Counted from the first letter of the stretch, positions 1-12,335 are shown. The stretch: DNA of 64,000 nucleotides from Kingdonia uniflora (GCA_014058105.1 JACGCM010001659.1:6321001-6385000), one strand, 5' to 3'. Numbers and translations are program-made. The notes: a model not told the origin generated them from the letters alone.

Positions 1-1759
1 AATAGCAACTTAACCGTCAGGACATCTAAACAACATCAGTCTTTAAGATTCCTTAAAGCAACATGATTACCATAATGTGCCACAGTACCCTAGCTGTCAA
101 CACAGACTAGTACTCATGGGGTAACCTACAAGTGTCCAACAAGTAGCCAACAATCCCCAAAAACTGAACCTCACAATCCTCTTAATCATGTACATAAGTC
201 ACTAGCGCGGATGTACAGGAATCGGATTCAACAAGAGGTTCAGCCGCATTCCAACATCTCAGGCGACGTACAACTTCATAAACCACCTGGCTCAGCCGCG
301 GAACTCACTGAGCCATGTTGTCTCGCTACCTCCTAGATGACAGAAGGGAACACAACCCTAACAGCCTTATCCCGAGGAAAGAAGGCTTACGGGTAAGCTC
401 TATTAGCCCTAAGAATCATGAGGACAATAAGTGTCACAACACGATAAGCAAACAATCCTAAGGCAAACTATCAGAAGTTCAACATCCATAACTAACCCCC
501 ACGGACAAGCCGTCTGCTCACTACCAACAACTAACAGTCCAAGAGATACCACACTCCCACATAGACTCTAACATTCCAAACAATCACCAATCACAACAAC
601 AGTGTTCAAGGACCAGGCCTTGAGAACACAGAGTACACCTAGACTAGTCCTAAGGCTAATCCAACCACAGCAGGCAAGAGGACGAGCTCCGAATCGAAGA
701 CCATGTCTTACTGAAGCTATGTCGCCTCAAGACTGCCCTGGAACCAAGTTCAGCAACCTAAACCAACCAAGGTGCTATACTATAAGGTAAGAACTATAGT
801 CTCTGAACTACACTATCTCAGAGAAATGGCGACTAACTACAGTCGTCCATACATCTCCACTAATCGCTAAACCTAGTTACTAATGCCCTGAAACAAGCTG
901 TGCACCCTAATAACAGGCCAACAATACCATAATCAATATTATATATATATATAAATAAATAGCGACGCTGAGGGGTCGCAACATACTGAGAAATTCCTCT
1001 GTTCTCAACCTCAACGAAGAAAGGATCCGTGAGAACCACCCTCAATGAAATTTGTCTAAGAGGAATCTCAGGAGTCATCGTCACATCGACGACAACAGAG
1101 AATAACCTCCTCTGGTTAATCATAACCTATGGATTCTATCTAGTAACTAAACTCACATTGTTGCGGGTTTTACTAGCATGTTAAACCCTTAAATACTCTC
1201 ATCTAAGGTATGCTAAACGGATAACCAGTAAGGTAACATAAGCAATTAACCCACTTACTAACCTTGTCACAGTTATAATATGTTATACTAGGCATGCATT
1301 CCTATAACTCACAAATCAGGATAATAATCTAGCTATTCAAGAAGATAAAACTTGCATGTTGTCCAATGCAATGCCCTAGAAGAATATTCATTCCAAGCAC
1401 AGCAACCCAAAGCTCCGACGACAGCATCTCGCGAACAAATCACCCGAATCACAGAACAACCCAACAATCACCAACAATCCAACCCAAACAATCACCGCCA
1501 CCGGCCAATGTTCGATCACGCATCACCGCCCAACACTGGCGATAAACCCATTCAAACACCACCACCGCCGAAGCCCAATCTTCCAAAAATCAATCACAAC
1601 AACAAACCCACACCTGCAATAAATCACACACTTCTATAAACCCCAATACTCCACAATTAAACCCAATCCACCGATGTTCACAAACCCTAAAATCAGCCCA
1701 ACAAGGGTTCCACCAAAACCAAAATCAACCCAAAGATTCAAGAGAGAGAGAAAAATTAC

Positions 1760-1885
1760 TCACCGAGAGAAACGGCGAAGATCACGGCGAGGAATCCGAG
1801 AAGAAATTGGCAAGCAAGGGAGGAGAGGATTGAAGAGAGAGAGAAATGAAATCTGAGGTGAATGGGTTATATAAACTCTAAAAGG
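1760..1885 (-). promoter_or_regulatory. Promoter-like segment with TATA box, CT-rich leader and splice donor inside the LTR
   Basis: On the minus strand a TATATAA box (complement of about 1868-1876) is followed about 30 bases later by a CT-rich leader and then by CTCGGTGAGTAA, a good splice donor (complement of about 1757-1768). This is the usual order of a plant core promoter, 5' leader and leader intron. In an LTR it would be the U3/R junction. The transcription start is inferred. Confidence 0.45.
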
Positions 1886-1964
1886 CCACACGCATCTCGA
1901 GGCAAACCAACGGCCGATATCGCGAAGAAAAACCCAACTCGATCGTCGAAACACGCCTCTGTTC

Positions 1965-2195
1965 AAACAGAAAATAAGTTGTTCGAATAGAAAACAAAAG
2001 CTATTCGAACAGGAACTATCTTGTTCGAATAAAATGGTTCAGGGCAGAAAACACTATTCACAGAAGAATCCTATTCGAACAGAAAAGGTCTTGTTCGAAC
2101 AGAGGGAAAATCCTGTTCGAATAGAGAATGTCTTGTTCAAAGAGAGCAACTCAGGGACAAATCTAACTATTCCAGGAAGGATCCTGCTCGAACAA
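1965..2195. repeat. Cluster of TTCGAA-core palindromic motifs
   Basis: About eight copies of a motif like TGTTCGAATAGAA or TATTCGAACAGAA lie at irregular spacing, several with one mismatch. TTCGAA is self-complementary. The same motif recurs in both copia LTRs and in the copia 3' region of this window, although those sequences are otherwise unrelated. Confidence 0.7.
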
Positions 2196-2714
2196 AACTG
2201 GTGTGATCAAAAAAGGAAGATTCCAGAAAACCCAACGGCCAACCCCGGACACCCCGGAATCACACCAAACCACCAACACCACCACACGAACACTACTGCA
2301 AACCCAACAAAGGTATCCTGAGGTATAAACACCACCTCCACCACCTCACGGCCACCAAAGCGCCTAAACCCCTGAAAATGAATTTTTGCCCAGAAAAACT
2401 TTGAAAACCTATCAGCAATTCCAATGGCTCACCGGAACCACACCAAACCACAAACACAGCAATTAAACATCATCACCAACCCATCTAGGGGTTCCCAAGG
2501 CCACAATGCCACCTCCTCCTCCAAATAACCACCGAACCACCGAAACTGCATAAAAGGAATCTAATGGACAAAACCTGCCAAAAGGAATAAATGGATGCAT
2601 AATGGATGAAGGAGTATATGCGGAATATATGCGGAATATACGTGCAGAACTTAACGTGAAGGAATAATAATAATACTAAAAAATATATATAACCCGAAAA
2701 TCTGGGACATTACA

Positions 2715-2886
2715 GTGGGAGAGAAGTAGTTTTGACTTGTTTATGTTTCTCTGTTGTGCTCGATCCACGTTCTTCATCAGTTTGTGGGCTAGGTGACACT
2801 ATTGACTGTTCATATCACGTATAAAATGCGTGAGTCTGATATGGAGGAAGTTCGAATTGGGTTAGGTCTAGGGATAGGTCCCTAGA
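2715..2886 (-). repeat. Truncated 3' LTR of the Tat-like element
   Basis: This stretch matches 27595-27767 in the same orientation at roughly 85-90% by eye. It is cut at 2714/2715 by the LTR to its left, so the rest of the LTR should lie outside the window. GTGGG (2715-2719) would be the target-site duplication of the left-hand inserter. Confidence 0.7.
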
Positions 2887-2916
2887 ATCGCCCCCCCCCC
2901 CCTCCCTCGCAACTGA
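2887..2916 (-). promoter_or_regulatory. Polypurine tract of the Tat-like element
   Basis: On the minus strand this is an almost pure purine run (GAGGGA followed by about 14 G) directly before the 3' LTR, where a polypurine tract should be. The G run may have expanded since insertion. Confidence 0.55.
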
Positions 2917-3909
2917 ATGCACAAGTGGCTTTGGTTGAGAAAGAACCTCTGTATTAGTGGTGTTATAAGTTGAAAAGAAATGATGTATTTAATACTGATT
3001 TGACTGGTATGGAATGGGTATTTGTTTGTTTTTTTATGGAGGGATGTATCTGCATTAAATAGTGATGGATAGTATTGAAGTAACAGATGTTTGGGGTTTC
3101 GAGAGTGGTTCTGTTAGGAATGATGACTGCTTTGGAAATGTACATGCGCATTAAATACGAGGGTTATATAAATAGTACATGTACTGTGGATTCTAGCAAA
3201 GTATGTTGTTGTTGAAAAGTCCTCTGGAATTCTTGATTGATAATGGTTAAGACCTTGAAAATGGTTTATGAAGAGAGAGTTTCTGCTGAGATGCAGAAAT
3301 TCAAGTTGAGATATTTTGGGGATCAATCTTTGGAGTTGCCCACGTCAATTCTCGTTTCACCGACGTATCACGGCATGTCGGAGGACGAAGCGGCTGAAGA
3401 TGAGGAGGATTTTTACTGTATGTGGAGATTTTATTACGTTGTCTTGATAGGCGAGCAACATTGGCGGTGTCTCCGTATCCTTGCTGAAGACAAGGTTGAG
3501 GAGACAGATGTGGGGGTCGGTATAACTGCGAGGCAGTATCATCAGTATCTTACTCAGGATTGGATTCTAAGGTAGGACTCCCATTAATCTCTACCAACTC
3601 TTTGTTGGTGGGGATTATGGAGAAGGAGGCAATGGTAGTGGAATGGGAGACGGAGATTGGAAGTCTGCCCCTACACAATCATTGCTTTTGGCACTATTTG
3701 AAGAGCTCGTTCAAGCACTGACGTCCTTGCTTCCTTGTCTAGACTTCGACCAAACTTAGTTTTTTGTCGAAGAAAATGGCAAGAAGATGTTGGATGTTCA
3801 GTGATTTCCAATGCCTACTTTGCTTCAGAAAATTCTCAGAGTGAAAACTGATATGATTTTGAAAATGAACTGAAGGATTTGTTATTTATGGTGTATCTGA
3901 AAGACTTGT
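2917..3909 (+). pseudogene. Distal part of the antisense ORF region of the Tat-like element
   Basis: An open frame at 3237-3575 (112 codons) encodes an acidic segment (EDEAAEDEEDF, then ILAEDKVEETDVGVGI). A similar arrangement (AEEEIEEEDVRITGG) recurs at 15.90-15.97 kb, beyond the nested copia element, which suggests duplicated or adjoining exons of the same antisense ORF. No named domain is recognised in this piece. The rest of the interval has no convincing frame. It is cut at 3909/3910 by the copia insertion. Confidence 0.35.
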
Positions 3910-4884
3910 TGAAATTCCCAGACGCTTGAGACTAACCAATTTTGATTGTTTTAGGTCTAAATCAATAGGTCCTAATTCCTTTAAATTAATGGTCTACTCT
4001 TAACCTAAATCAAGTTGATTCAATTATCTAATGTCAAGCAAGCAGTTGGAAACAAATAGACAAGGGCAAAGATTTTTAACCATGTGGGAAACCTTTCTAA
4101 AAAAAAAGCCTACAGGTCGTTGTCAAATTACTCGACAGCTAAACAATCTACTATTAAAAAAGAATTACAAGAGTTTGATTACTTACAGTCTCGATAAACA
4201 TATCCCGTGGTTACCTCTCTTCTAATCAAGCTCCTAGCAATCGATTCCTCGTTCTCGTAACGCTCGCCCCGGATAATGCACCAAAACTTTAAAGCTCGAA
4301 TCGCTCAAGTTCTTCAATCTATGATTAGGGCTTTTTGATCAATGATGATTGATTTAAGATTAGAGTATTTTAATTCTCTCTTGAATCTCTTAAGAGTAAT
4401 CTCTTCTCACTCTAAAAAGTAAGCCCTAGAAAAAATTAATTTTCGAAGAGGTGAATTTTGAAAAAATGAAAGTTATCTTTTATTAGAAAATAGAAATTAC
4501 GTTCTCGATTCGAATATAAATAAATGTATTTAAATATAAATTAGGCTGATCTAATCTATTTGAATAACAAATAAATCTATTCAAATAAAAACTAGATTGA
4601 GGCATTTTATTCGAATACAATAAAATCTATTCGAATAGAAATGTTCACAGTTCTATTTGAATAGAAAAAATTCTATTCGAGTAGAAGTTCTGTTATCTTA
4701 AAAATGACATACTTATTACCTGGGCTTGATATTTAGAAATAAGGAGTTAGAAACCCACTTACCTGTTCAGTGTCAGTCCAGCTGTAGTTTCTTTTCGTGC
4801 ACTCACTGACGTCGGATAACCACGAGATAGTGCTGACACCTACTCTAGACACTAAATAAAGCAAACTCCAAAATGGATGTTTCA
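3910..4884 (-). repeat. 3' LTR of the copia element
   Basis: It begins TGAAATTCCC and ends GGATGTTTCA on the + strand, giving TG...CA ends, and is the direct repeat of 14135-15100. At 4500-4690 it holds a cluster of TATTCGAATA-type motifs. Confidence 0.85.
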
Positions 4885-4900
4885 ATCTCCCCCTTTGGTT
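4885..4900 (-). promoter_or_regulatory. Polypurine tract of the copia element
   Basis: The minus strand reads AACCAAAGGGGGAGAT immediately before the 3' LTR, a classic plant copia polypurine tract. Similar G-rich tracts at about 5101-5117 and 7852-7865 are discussed as findings. Confidence 0.8.
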
Positions 4901-5315
4901 CATTTTGTGTCAAAACTAGAATTATAGGTAATAAACAAAAAATTACAAACTCGATGGATGACTCACTCACTGAACGTCCATTCATAAAAGCATATCCTCT
5001 GAAATCCCTGCACACTAAACAAGATACATCACGTAATCGCTCATATTTAAAATAAGGAATTCAGAGGACATAAAGTACTTACCTGACTTACCTGAAGAAC
5101 CATCTCTCCCCCTTTTTGACAGAAGAACAAAGGGTAATATCAAATAAAAAGAGAGGAAAGTAAAATTAAATTATTCATGCCAAAATATATAACAGTTATG
5201 GAAGAGTAAATATCATGGAATAAAATAATCATATAGCAAAAGTGTGATAGAGTATCCATGCAAAAAAAACTGTTAATACATAGCAAAGTCAGATAGAGCA
5301 TCTACATAGAATAAA

Positions 5316-5605
5316 CATGCAATAAAGAGAGCAGACTCAAAAATAGTCACTGAAAAGACAAAACACAGATCTAACACAAATCTCAAGTGCAGAAGATAAA
5401 CCCAAAGTTACATACGACCTATGACCCCTCATCGGTATCTGCGATGGGAGGACCACTTGACATGCAATAAAGAGAGCAGACTCAAAAATAGTCACTGAAA
5501 AGACAAAACACAGATCTAACACAAATCTCAAGTGTAGAAGATAAACCCAAAGTTACATACGACCTAAGACCCCTCATCTGTATCTGCGATGGGAGGACTA
5601 CTTGA
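5316..5605. repeat. 145-bp tandem duplication in the copia 3' region
   Basis: The blocks 5316-5460 and 5461-5605 are head-to-tail copies that differ at only a few positions (for example TGCAGAAG against TGTAGAAG). The duplication is much less diverged than the LTR pair, so it arose after insertion or in a recent ancestor. Confidence 0.9.
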
Positions 5606-5689
5606 TGAGCCTCGCATTATACTGCCCAATCCGTCTACAGAAGTCTGGAGCCGACCTATATCATCCCTGAAGAGCTGAAACTGAGACTA

Positions 5690-6908
5690 TATCTAAGTGT
5701 CTAGGCTAACAAAATGAATCTCCATCTGAGTGTTTAGCCTACCAAAATGGGACTCCATATAGGTGTACATAGAAGCAAAATTATACGGGGCCAATCCAGT
5801 ATGGACAGCTGTAAAAACATCAGACATGGAAGTATCAGCAGGCCTGGAAGTAGAGGGCCTAGCTACTGGCCTAGCTGCAGCAGGTACAGCCTCAGTCCCC
5901 AAGTCCTTTGCACCCTCCTCGGACTCACCCTCCGACGCAGAAGGCACCATATGCTTTATGCTTTTTTTCCAATACTGAGAATTAATTACTTCGTTCCTCT
6001 TGTCCGCCTCCTCATCCGCACGGATAACATACCCCATTCCAATCAGAAGCTGAGAAATAAACTTGTTGTATGGCAAAGACCATGCCTGAAGATCTGGGTT
6101 AGACGTAAGAATCATCTCTTGCATAATAATATGCACCAAATCAACAGTGTACCCCTTACGGTAAATATATATCAAATAAAGCATATTACCCACCAAAACA
6201 TTCTTATTCCCCAGTTGGGGAATAATGCTCCTATGAGCAATCATATGAAAGAGGCATAGTACTTTGCTCAGATTCTTACGCCTGAGATATGGGCCTTTTA
6301 TATTCCCTGTGACACGAAGCTCCTCCTTCATCTTCTTCTTGAGAGGAAACTCACTAGGAACCGGAGGCCACTCCAAAAGTTCCTTATCTTCAACTGCAGG
6401 CTCACCCAAACCAATAGAGTGCTGGATGTCATCCGACCCAATATGATACTTAAAACCATCAATGGAAACTCTAAAACTCTTGTCATCTCCCGTGCCCTGC
6501 ACATCGCGGAGTGAAGCATAAAAAAGTCACACCAAGCATGGATAACACGACATTTGGGGACGAATAATCCCAGTCAAACCAAGATTAATGAATACATTTA
6601 AAACCTGGGGTATTGCTAACGCAACTCCTCCTCATCAAGTGATACCTCCTTCTGATAGCTCCAAAAGTTAAAACCGGATCGCGGGGTGGACCAATGGGGG
6701 GGTTAGGATGCAAACCATAATTCCCCCCGTCATTATCTCGTGAATGTGCACGAGACCCCCCAACACCACTAGATCAACCTCGTCCAGAAGCTTGATGAGC
6801 AACATTACTAGGACCCGCCCTAGTTCCTCGCGTTGTCCTACCCCGTTTAGCCGTACCGTTCGGAGCAGGAACGGGGGACGTAGCCTCAGGGCATTTCTCC
6901 CTAGTCAT
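5690..6908 (-). pseudogene. Envelope-position extra ORF of the SIRE-like copia element
   Basis: On the minus strand a frame begins at an ATG (complement of 6906-6908) with a proline- and arginine-rich N-terminus. After stops and frameshifts it continues as an open stretch of 269 codons (6502-5693). The part around residues 75-160 of that stretch (RKNLSKVLCLFH ... LGNKNVLVGNMLYLI ... VDLVHIIM) resembles the putative plant transposon protein domain (Transposase_32 type), and an acidic, alanine- and proline-rich tail follows. SIRE/Maximus elements carry an extra ORF here, historically called env-like; I see no clear signal peptide or fusion-protein feature. Frames are broken around 6520-6780. 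Confidence 0.5.
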
Positions 6909-9136
6909 AGCAACCAATGCCCAAAGAACTCACTTAACCGGCAAGAAAAATACCACCACTTTCCCAAACCTATCCAACACGATTAAGCAGGGGAACCCAA
7001 TAAAACACACAACCAAATCTTCACCACTACAAGCAAGCAAGCAATCACCAAACAAATCAACCCCAAACACTGCAAGAAACCAAACCACACTCCAATCTCC
7101 CAGTTCTTCACAAAAATAGATTCCACATCCAATTTCAAAACCAAGCCCAATCGACAGTTCTAATTACCAAACAATAAATCCAACTCCAATTGACAGTTCC
7201 AATTCCAAACAACAAATCCAACTCTAATTGACAGCTCTAATTCCAAATAACAAATGATAGTTCCAATTCGAAATAATAAATCCAAATCCAAACCCAATTC
7301 CAAAGCACAAATTGACAAATTGTGCAACAAACTTGAAGAAGAGAGAGTAGAACAAGCTTACCAAATTGGAGGATAAGTCTAATCACAAAATTAGGGCAAA
7401 AACTGTCAAGATCAAACCACCAATTTGGACCGCCAAGCTTCGAACTATGAAACCCCAAACTCAACAATGAAAATGAGGTAAGAAGCACAATAAAATTTGA
7501 GCAAGGATGTTAAACTTGGAAGAATTTGAGAGAGAGAGAGAGAGACAGTGTCAAGTTGTATTCGATCAAAAAGAGAGATAGTGAAAAAAGAAAAAACATT
7601 TGGATTTAAAAAAAAAAAAAAACTCTGCAAAATGTATTCGAATAAAAAATAAGCTGCAGAGAAATATTCGAATAAAAGTTGTGCTCTTATAAAAAAACAA
7701 ACTGGAGAAAAATATTTGAATAAAATAAGAAATCTATTCGAATAAAAATTGCGCTGAGGCAAAATATATGAATAATTTTTTATTATTCGAACAAAATTTT
7801 ATTTATTTTTTTCAACTAGAAACAAAAGTAAGCAAACGACAAAAAAATCAATACTCCCCCTGTCTACTCTACACGAGAGACTAATCGCAGGCTATATGAA
7901 TATCAAATAGGAAATCATTCCATATAAAAGCCAGTTATAATAAGTATTTACTCAGAGTGTGTGTATACGCAGTCAACATAAAATAGTACCTTACATTCAA
8001 CATACCTAACAACCATAAATAAGACACTATAAGAAAAGTTGTTTCAACTTAAGCCTCTTATGGTGGTCACTCGAAATCACTGAGAATTGGCGAGCTAGTA
8101 CACTGTGTGAAATATGAATATGAATATAACGTAAAAAAAATCATATTTCATCAGAAAAATGAAGCACTGTGAGCTGGAAGATCTCATAGAATAGAAACCC
8201 ATTTGTCACGAATGGTGTCAAGTTTATACTAAGTTAGATTCCCTATTTCCAATCTCCACTAATATTGACTAAACCGAACTCAAGATCAAATAGGTCTTTA
8301 AATAGGTCATAATGTAGGCATGGGTAGGCATATGATGGAGTAGGTGTTTTTGCTGGCATTCTGAGACTCTAATTACACTATTGCTATGTTTTTCTTGAAA
8401 CCATATTCACCTTCTATTGCCCTCTGTCTTATGAAGTACACAAACAAACATACCTCTTCAGATCCCCTTTATTGAATTTTGATAACACATATTCTTCTCT
8501 ACATCTTCCCCTAAAAATCACATTTTTTTTATTTTATTTTATTTTATTTTTTTTACTAAAAAGTATCAGAACAATTGGGATAAAATAAAGAATTTTGGAA
8601 AATAAATGAAATGGCATATTTTAAGGATCAACGGGCTGCAAGTGGATAAAACTAAGATTAGAAGAATAAATAAAAAATGTCTATTATCATATCTTCGGTT
8701 GGACACAGTCACTTTTTGTCTCGAATAAAAACATGAAAGTTTCACTAGTATAACTTGACTTTGATGGTACCATTTAACAATTGGGTAAGGAAACGAAATG
8801 GGATCACAAACAACAAGATTAAAAAGAAGAGTAAATGTCATAACACTCGAAGCTCATAAATAAGGCCAGATCCTCATATAACATTAGGTACGAAGTCTCT
8901 ACATGTATCATAAAGTATAATATCAATGAGTGCTTATCTATCCGAGCATGCGATAGTTAACTGCTATGAAAGAAAGCAAATTTATGTAAATACTATACTA
9001 AACTATCCTAACACAGAATTAGAAAATGTATCTGACTAAGAATATATCACCGTGATAATCTAACAAAAGAGTGTAAAGAGGAAGTAAGAGACATACCTAA
9101 TCAATAGAGCAGACACCAATTGATCATTTCAGAAGC
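6909..9136 (-). other. Non-coding spacer between pol and the extra ORF of the copia element
   Basis: There is no convincing coding frame. The spacer contains AC-rich DNA (6960-7320), a GA microsatellite (7527-7546), a cluster of ATTCGAATAAA motifs (7620-7800), a G-rich purine tract on the minus strand at 7852-7865 (a second PPT-like sequence), and a T/A-rich stretch near 8520-8560. SIRE-like elements have a long spacer in this position. Confidence 0.5.
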
Positions 9137-9900
9137 TCAAACCTCATAGCATCTAACGATCGGCTTGGTAAAAAAATTGGCTAACTGACTCTCTGTAGGA
9201 ACATATTCAACACTGATTATTTTACGCTCAACAAGATCACAGATGAAGTGGAAGCGAATGTCGATGTGCTTGGTTATGGAATGTTGTTTAGGATTCTTGA
9301 AGATGTTGATCGCATTTGTATTATCATAACAAACTGACATCGTCCATTGGACTATTCCATAGTTATGCACCATCTATTTTATCCAGATCAATTGAGAGTA
9401 ACAACTACCCGCAGCAATATACTCCGCCTCTAATGTGGATTGAGAAATACAATTATGCTTATTGTTTTGCCAAGCCACAAGATTATTCCCAATATAATAA
9501 CATCCACCTGAAGTACTCTTTCTATCATCTGCATTACCGCCTAATCTACATCGGAATACCCAATAACCTCAGAATTTGTATCATGTAAGTACCATAAACT
9601 AAAATTAGAATACCCACATACATAATAAATAATACGCTTAACAGCCTGTAAATGGGATTCTTTAGGATTACCTTGATGTCGAGCACAAATACATACACTA
9701 AACATAATATCAAGACGAGTAACAGTAAGATAAAGTAAACTACCTATCATACTTCTATACATCTTTTGTTCAACATCCTTACCTACCGAGACCTTACTTA
9801 ACTTTGTTGTGGTACTCATGGGTATTCTGGCATGCTTTGCAGAAGAGAGACCAAACTTCTTCACAAGATCCCTGGCATACGTGGATTGAGAAATAAACAT
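9137..9900 (-). pseudogene. RNase H domain and end of RT of the copia element
   Basis: The frame 9900-9541 encodes the RT-RNase H connection (YARDLVKKFGLSSAKHARIP, MIGSLLYLT, YSDVD), where the aspartate of YSDVD fits the first catalytic Asp of copia RNase H. The frame 9373-9137 carries the C-terminal part (CYDNTNAINI, TKHIDIRFHFICDLV, LANFFTKPI in place of the usual LADIFTKPL). The two parts are in different frames, so the gene is broken. Confidence 0.8.
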
Positions 9901-10815
9901 TCCTTTCTCTACTTGATGTATTTAGAGACCTAGGAAATAAGTTAGTTCCCCAACAATGCTCATTGTAAATTTACTCTTCATTAAAGCTGCAAAAGAAGTG
10001 GTTAGTGAACTCGAAGTAGAGCCAAACATAATATCATCTACATATACCTGTCCAACGAGCATCACGCCTCCCGTCCGTAGGACAAATAGTATTTTATTAA
10101 CTCCCCCTTGAACAAAACCCTTAGCTAAGAGAAAATTGGAGAATCGTTTATACCATGCTCGAAGAGCTTACTTCAAACCGTAAAGAGCCTTCTTCAAGTA
10201 GAACACATGATCGGGATGATGAGGATCCTCAAACCCTTTTGGTTGGGCCACATACACTTCTTCCTCTGAGAGCCCATTCAGAAAAATACTCTTCACATTC
10301 ATCTGATAAAACTTGAAATTTTGATTGGAAGCAGGAGCAAACAGTAGGCGAATAGACTCAAGCCTTATAGTAGGAGCAAACATTTAAGCAACATCAACCC
10401 CTTTTACTTTATTATACCTTTGAGTAACCAATCTAGCTTTGTTTTGAATTACATTCCCAAGTTCGTCATATTTGTTCTTATAAACCCATTTAGTCCCAAT
10501 AATATTTATTCTTGAAGGGCGTGAAACTAAATCCCAAACATCTTGACGTCAAAACTGGCGAAGCTCATCTTACATTGCATGTAGCCAATATTCATCTAAA
10601 AGAGCTTCATTTACTATTGTTAGTTCGATCACAGAATCATAACAAACACAGTGCACCGTCTCATGGTGTTGGCATCTAGTCTGAACCTGAGAAGTAGCAT
10701 CTAGGTTGCGGTACACTTGGGGAAGGAGGGGGTGGTAGAACTGGAAATAGTGGAGTAGGGCTCGATGCAATAATATCACTAGTTGATGTTTATGGATTTT
10801 CCGTGTTACTATCAT
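9901..10815 (-). pseudogene. Reverse transcriptase domain of the copia element
   Basis: Fragments in several frames give the order of a copia RT: MFAPTIRLESIRLL, then QMNVKSIFLNGLSEEEVYVA (usual form DVKSAFLNG), ALYGLK, and the catalytic YVDDI encoded at 10030-10044 on the minus strand. The YVDD box is intact, but stops and frameshifts lie on either side. The enzyme would copy element RNA in the virus-like particle; this copy cannot make it. Confidence 0.8.
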
Positions 10816-11790
10816 CTTCTTTCACATATGTAGAACCAATAGTGTAAGTATTATCCATAACCACATTACAAGACTCCATCATCACGTTGGTCCTCAAATT
10901 GTAGACTCTAAAAGCTCTATTATTTGTTGAGTAGCCCAATAAAATACTTTCATCACTGTGAGAGTCAAATTTCCCAATGTTCTCCAGATCTCTAAAGAGA
11001 AAACATTTACTCCCAAAAACCTGAAAGTAGTTGACCTTCAGCTTCATTCCAAATCACAGTTCATAGGGCGTGTTTAAAGTTAGTGGACGTAGATACACTC
11101 TATTAATAGTATAACACGAGAATTATTGGCTTCCCCTCAAAAGTGTGTCGGAAGATCCTTGCTGTGAAGTAGAACTTGTCTCATTTCTTCAAAAACTTTA
11201 TTCTTCCTTTTTGTAATCCCATTTTGTTGTGGAGTGATTGGAGCAGAGAATTCATGTTTAATCCCATTAGAAGTACAATACTCAACCACCCCAGTATTCT
11301 TAAACTCTCATCTTCGATCACTTTAAATTTTATCAATAGAGCAATCTTTCTCATTTTGGATTCGAAGCGATATATTACGAAATTCTTCATAAGTATTAGA
11401 CTTCTCTCTCAAAAGTGTTATCCATGTATAACGAGAAAAATCATCCACCATTACCAAAATATACCTTTTACCTCCCAAGAATGTCGTTCTCATAGGACCC
11501 ATCAAGTCCATGTGTATTAGCTCAAGAATTCGAGTAGTAGCAATATTGTTGGACTTCTTGTAGGAGCTCTTTATATGCTTGCCAATTTGACAAGGACTGC
11601 ACACCACATTGCTCAATCTTCCCAACTTCGGTACTCCCCGAATCAGCTCTGTACTTGTAATATTGGATAAATCATTGAAGTTTATATGTCCCAACCTTTA
11701 ATGTCATAAGTCCACATCACTCAGTTTTGCTTTGTTATACTGTATAACTTCTTGCTGAATAGCATAACAATTATTAGCAGTTCTAGCAGC
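10790..11790 (-). pseudogene. Integrase of the copia element
   Basis: The frame 11694-11323 begins in the GAG-pre-integrase zinc region (RLSNVVCSPCQIGKHIKSS) and runs into the catalytic core (LIHMDLMGPM, YILVMVDDFSRYTW). After frameshifts, 11047-10790 carries the C-terminal part (FQVFGSKCFLF, SILLGYSTNNRAFRVYN). These are typical copia integrase landmarks. The frame changes at least twice. Confidence 0.8.
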
Positions 11791-11871
11791 ATGCATCACA
11801 CGTTGTCCTTGAGAGTTCAAAACATCACATCCACTTCTGGAAAATGTAACAGTGTAATCTGTATCAAATAG

Positions 11872-12192
11872 TTAACTGATACTAAGAATATTTTCCTTCA
11901 TCCCCTCAACCAAGAAAACATTATCAATTACTGGAGTACCAAGTCCTTCGGCCTTTTCCTTTCCTGCCACAGGATATGTGCTCCCATCATCAAAAGTAAC
12001 ATCACCTCCTTGAATATTCTCAAGGTGACTCAACTTCGACCCATCACCAGTCATATGATGGGAACACCCACTATCCATATACCATTGAACTGACTTGAAT
12101 ACATTTAAAGCAGTTAGTGTAACATTGTACCTTATCTGAGGTGCCAAATGCTTCGAAAAGTTCTTTAACCTATAGTTTCCTGTGCAAACCAT
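11872..12192 (-). pseudogene. Aspartic protease region of the copia element
   Basis: The frame contains WYMDSGCSHHMTGD, the copia protease signature with catalytic Asp in DSG, followed by the usual VTFDDGS and NILSIS stretches leading to the integrase region. It lies between the gag zinc-knuckle region and the integrase, as expected. Confidence 0.8.
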
Positions 12193-12335
12193 CTAGACAT
12201 ATTCACATTTTTCACAGTATTAAAAATCACATTAGAATTATATTTATATCCATTGACAGGGCGAGCATATAGTTGATAGGGTCCAACAAATCTACAGTAA
12301 GATCCAATATGTTCCTTTCGACCACATATACTTCA

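Larger units (their letters stand above)
1..2714 (-). mobile_element. Outer part of a long LTR of an LTR retrotransposon, cut by the left window edge
   Basis: The right border reads, on the minus strand, TGTAATGTCCCAGATTTTCG, a common start of plant gypsy-type LTRs, and it abuts abruptly at 2714/2715 the LTR of another element. Going leftward I see no coding domain and no primer-binding site, only an AT-rich terminal part, a cluster of TTCGAA-core motifs (1965-2195), a promoter-like segment (about 1790-1880) and low-complexity AC-rich DNA. I therefore read it as one long LTR (at least 2.7 kb if continuous) of a minus-sense element whose body lies beyond the window. The superfamily is not proven; a chromovirus with long LTRs is my guess. 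The small reading frames inside look like chance. Confidence 0.55.

Noticed and set aside
1965..2195. TTCGAA clusters read as heat-shock elements
   Set aside because: Heat-shock elements need GAA and TTC separated by two bases (GAAnnTTC or TTCnnGAA); the core here has no spacer.
5747..6259. 170-codon + strand frame in the copia element
   Set aside because: It is the complement of the extra ORF, whose minus-strand frame has the family-like sequence.
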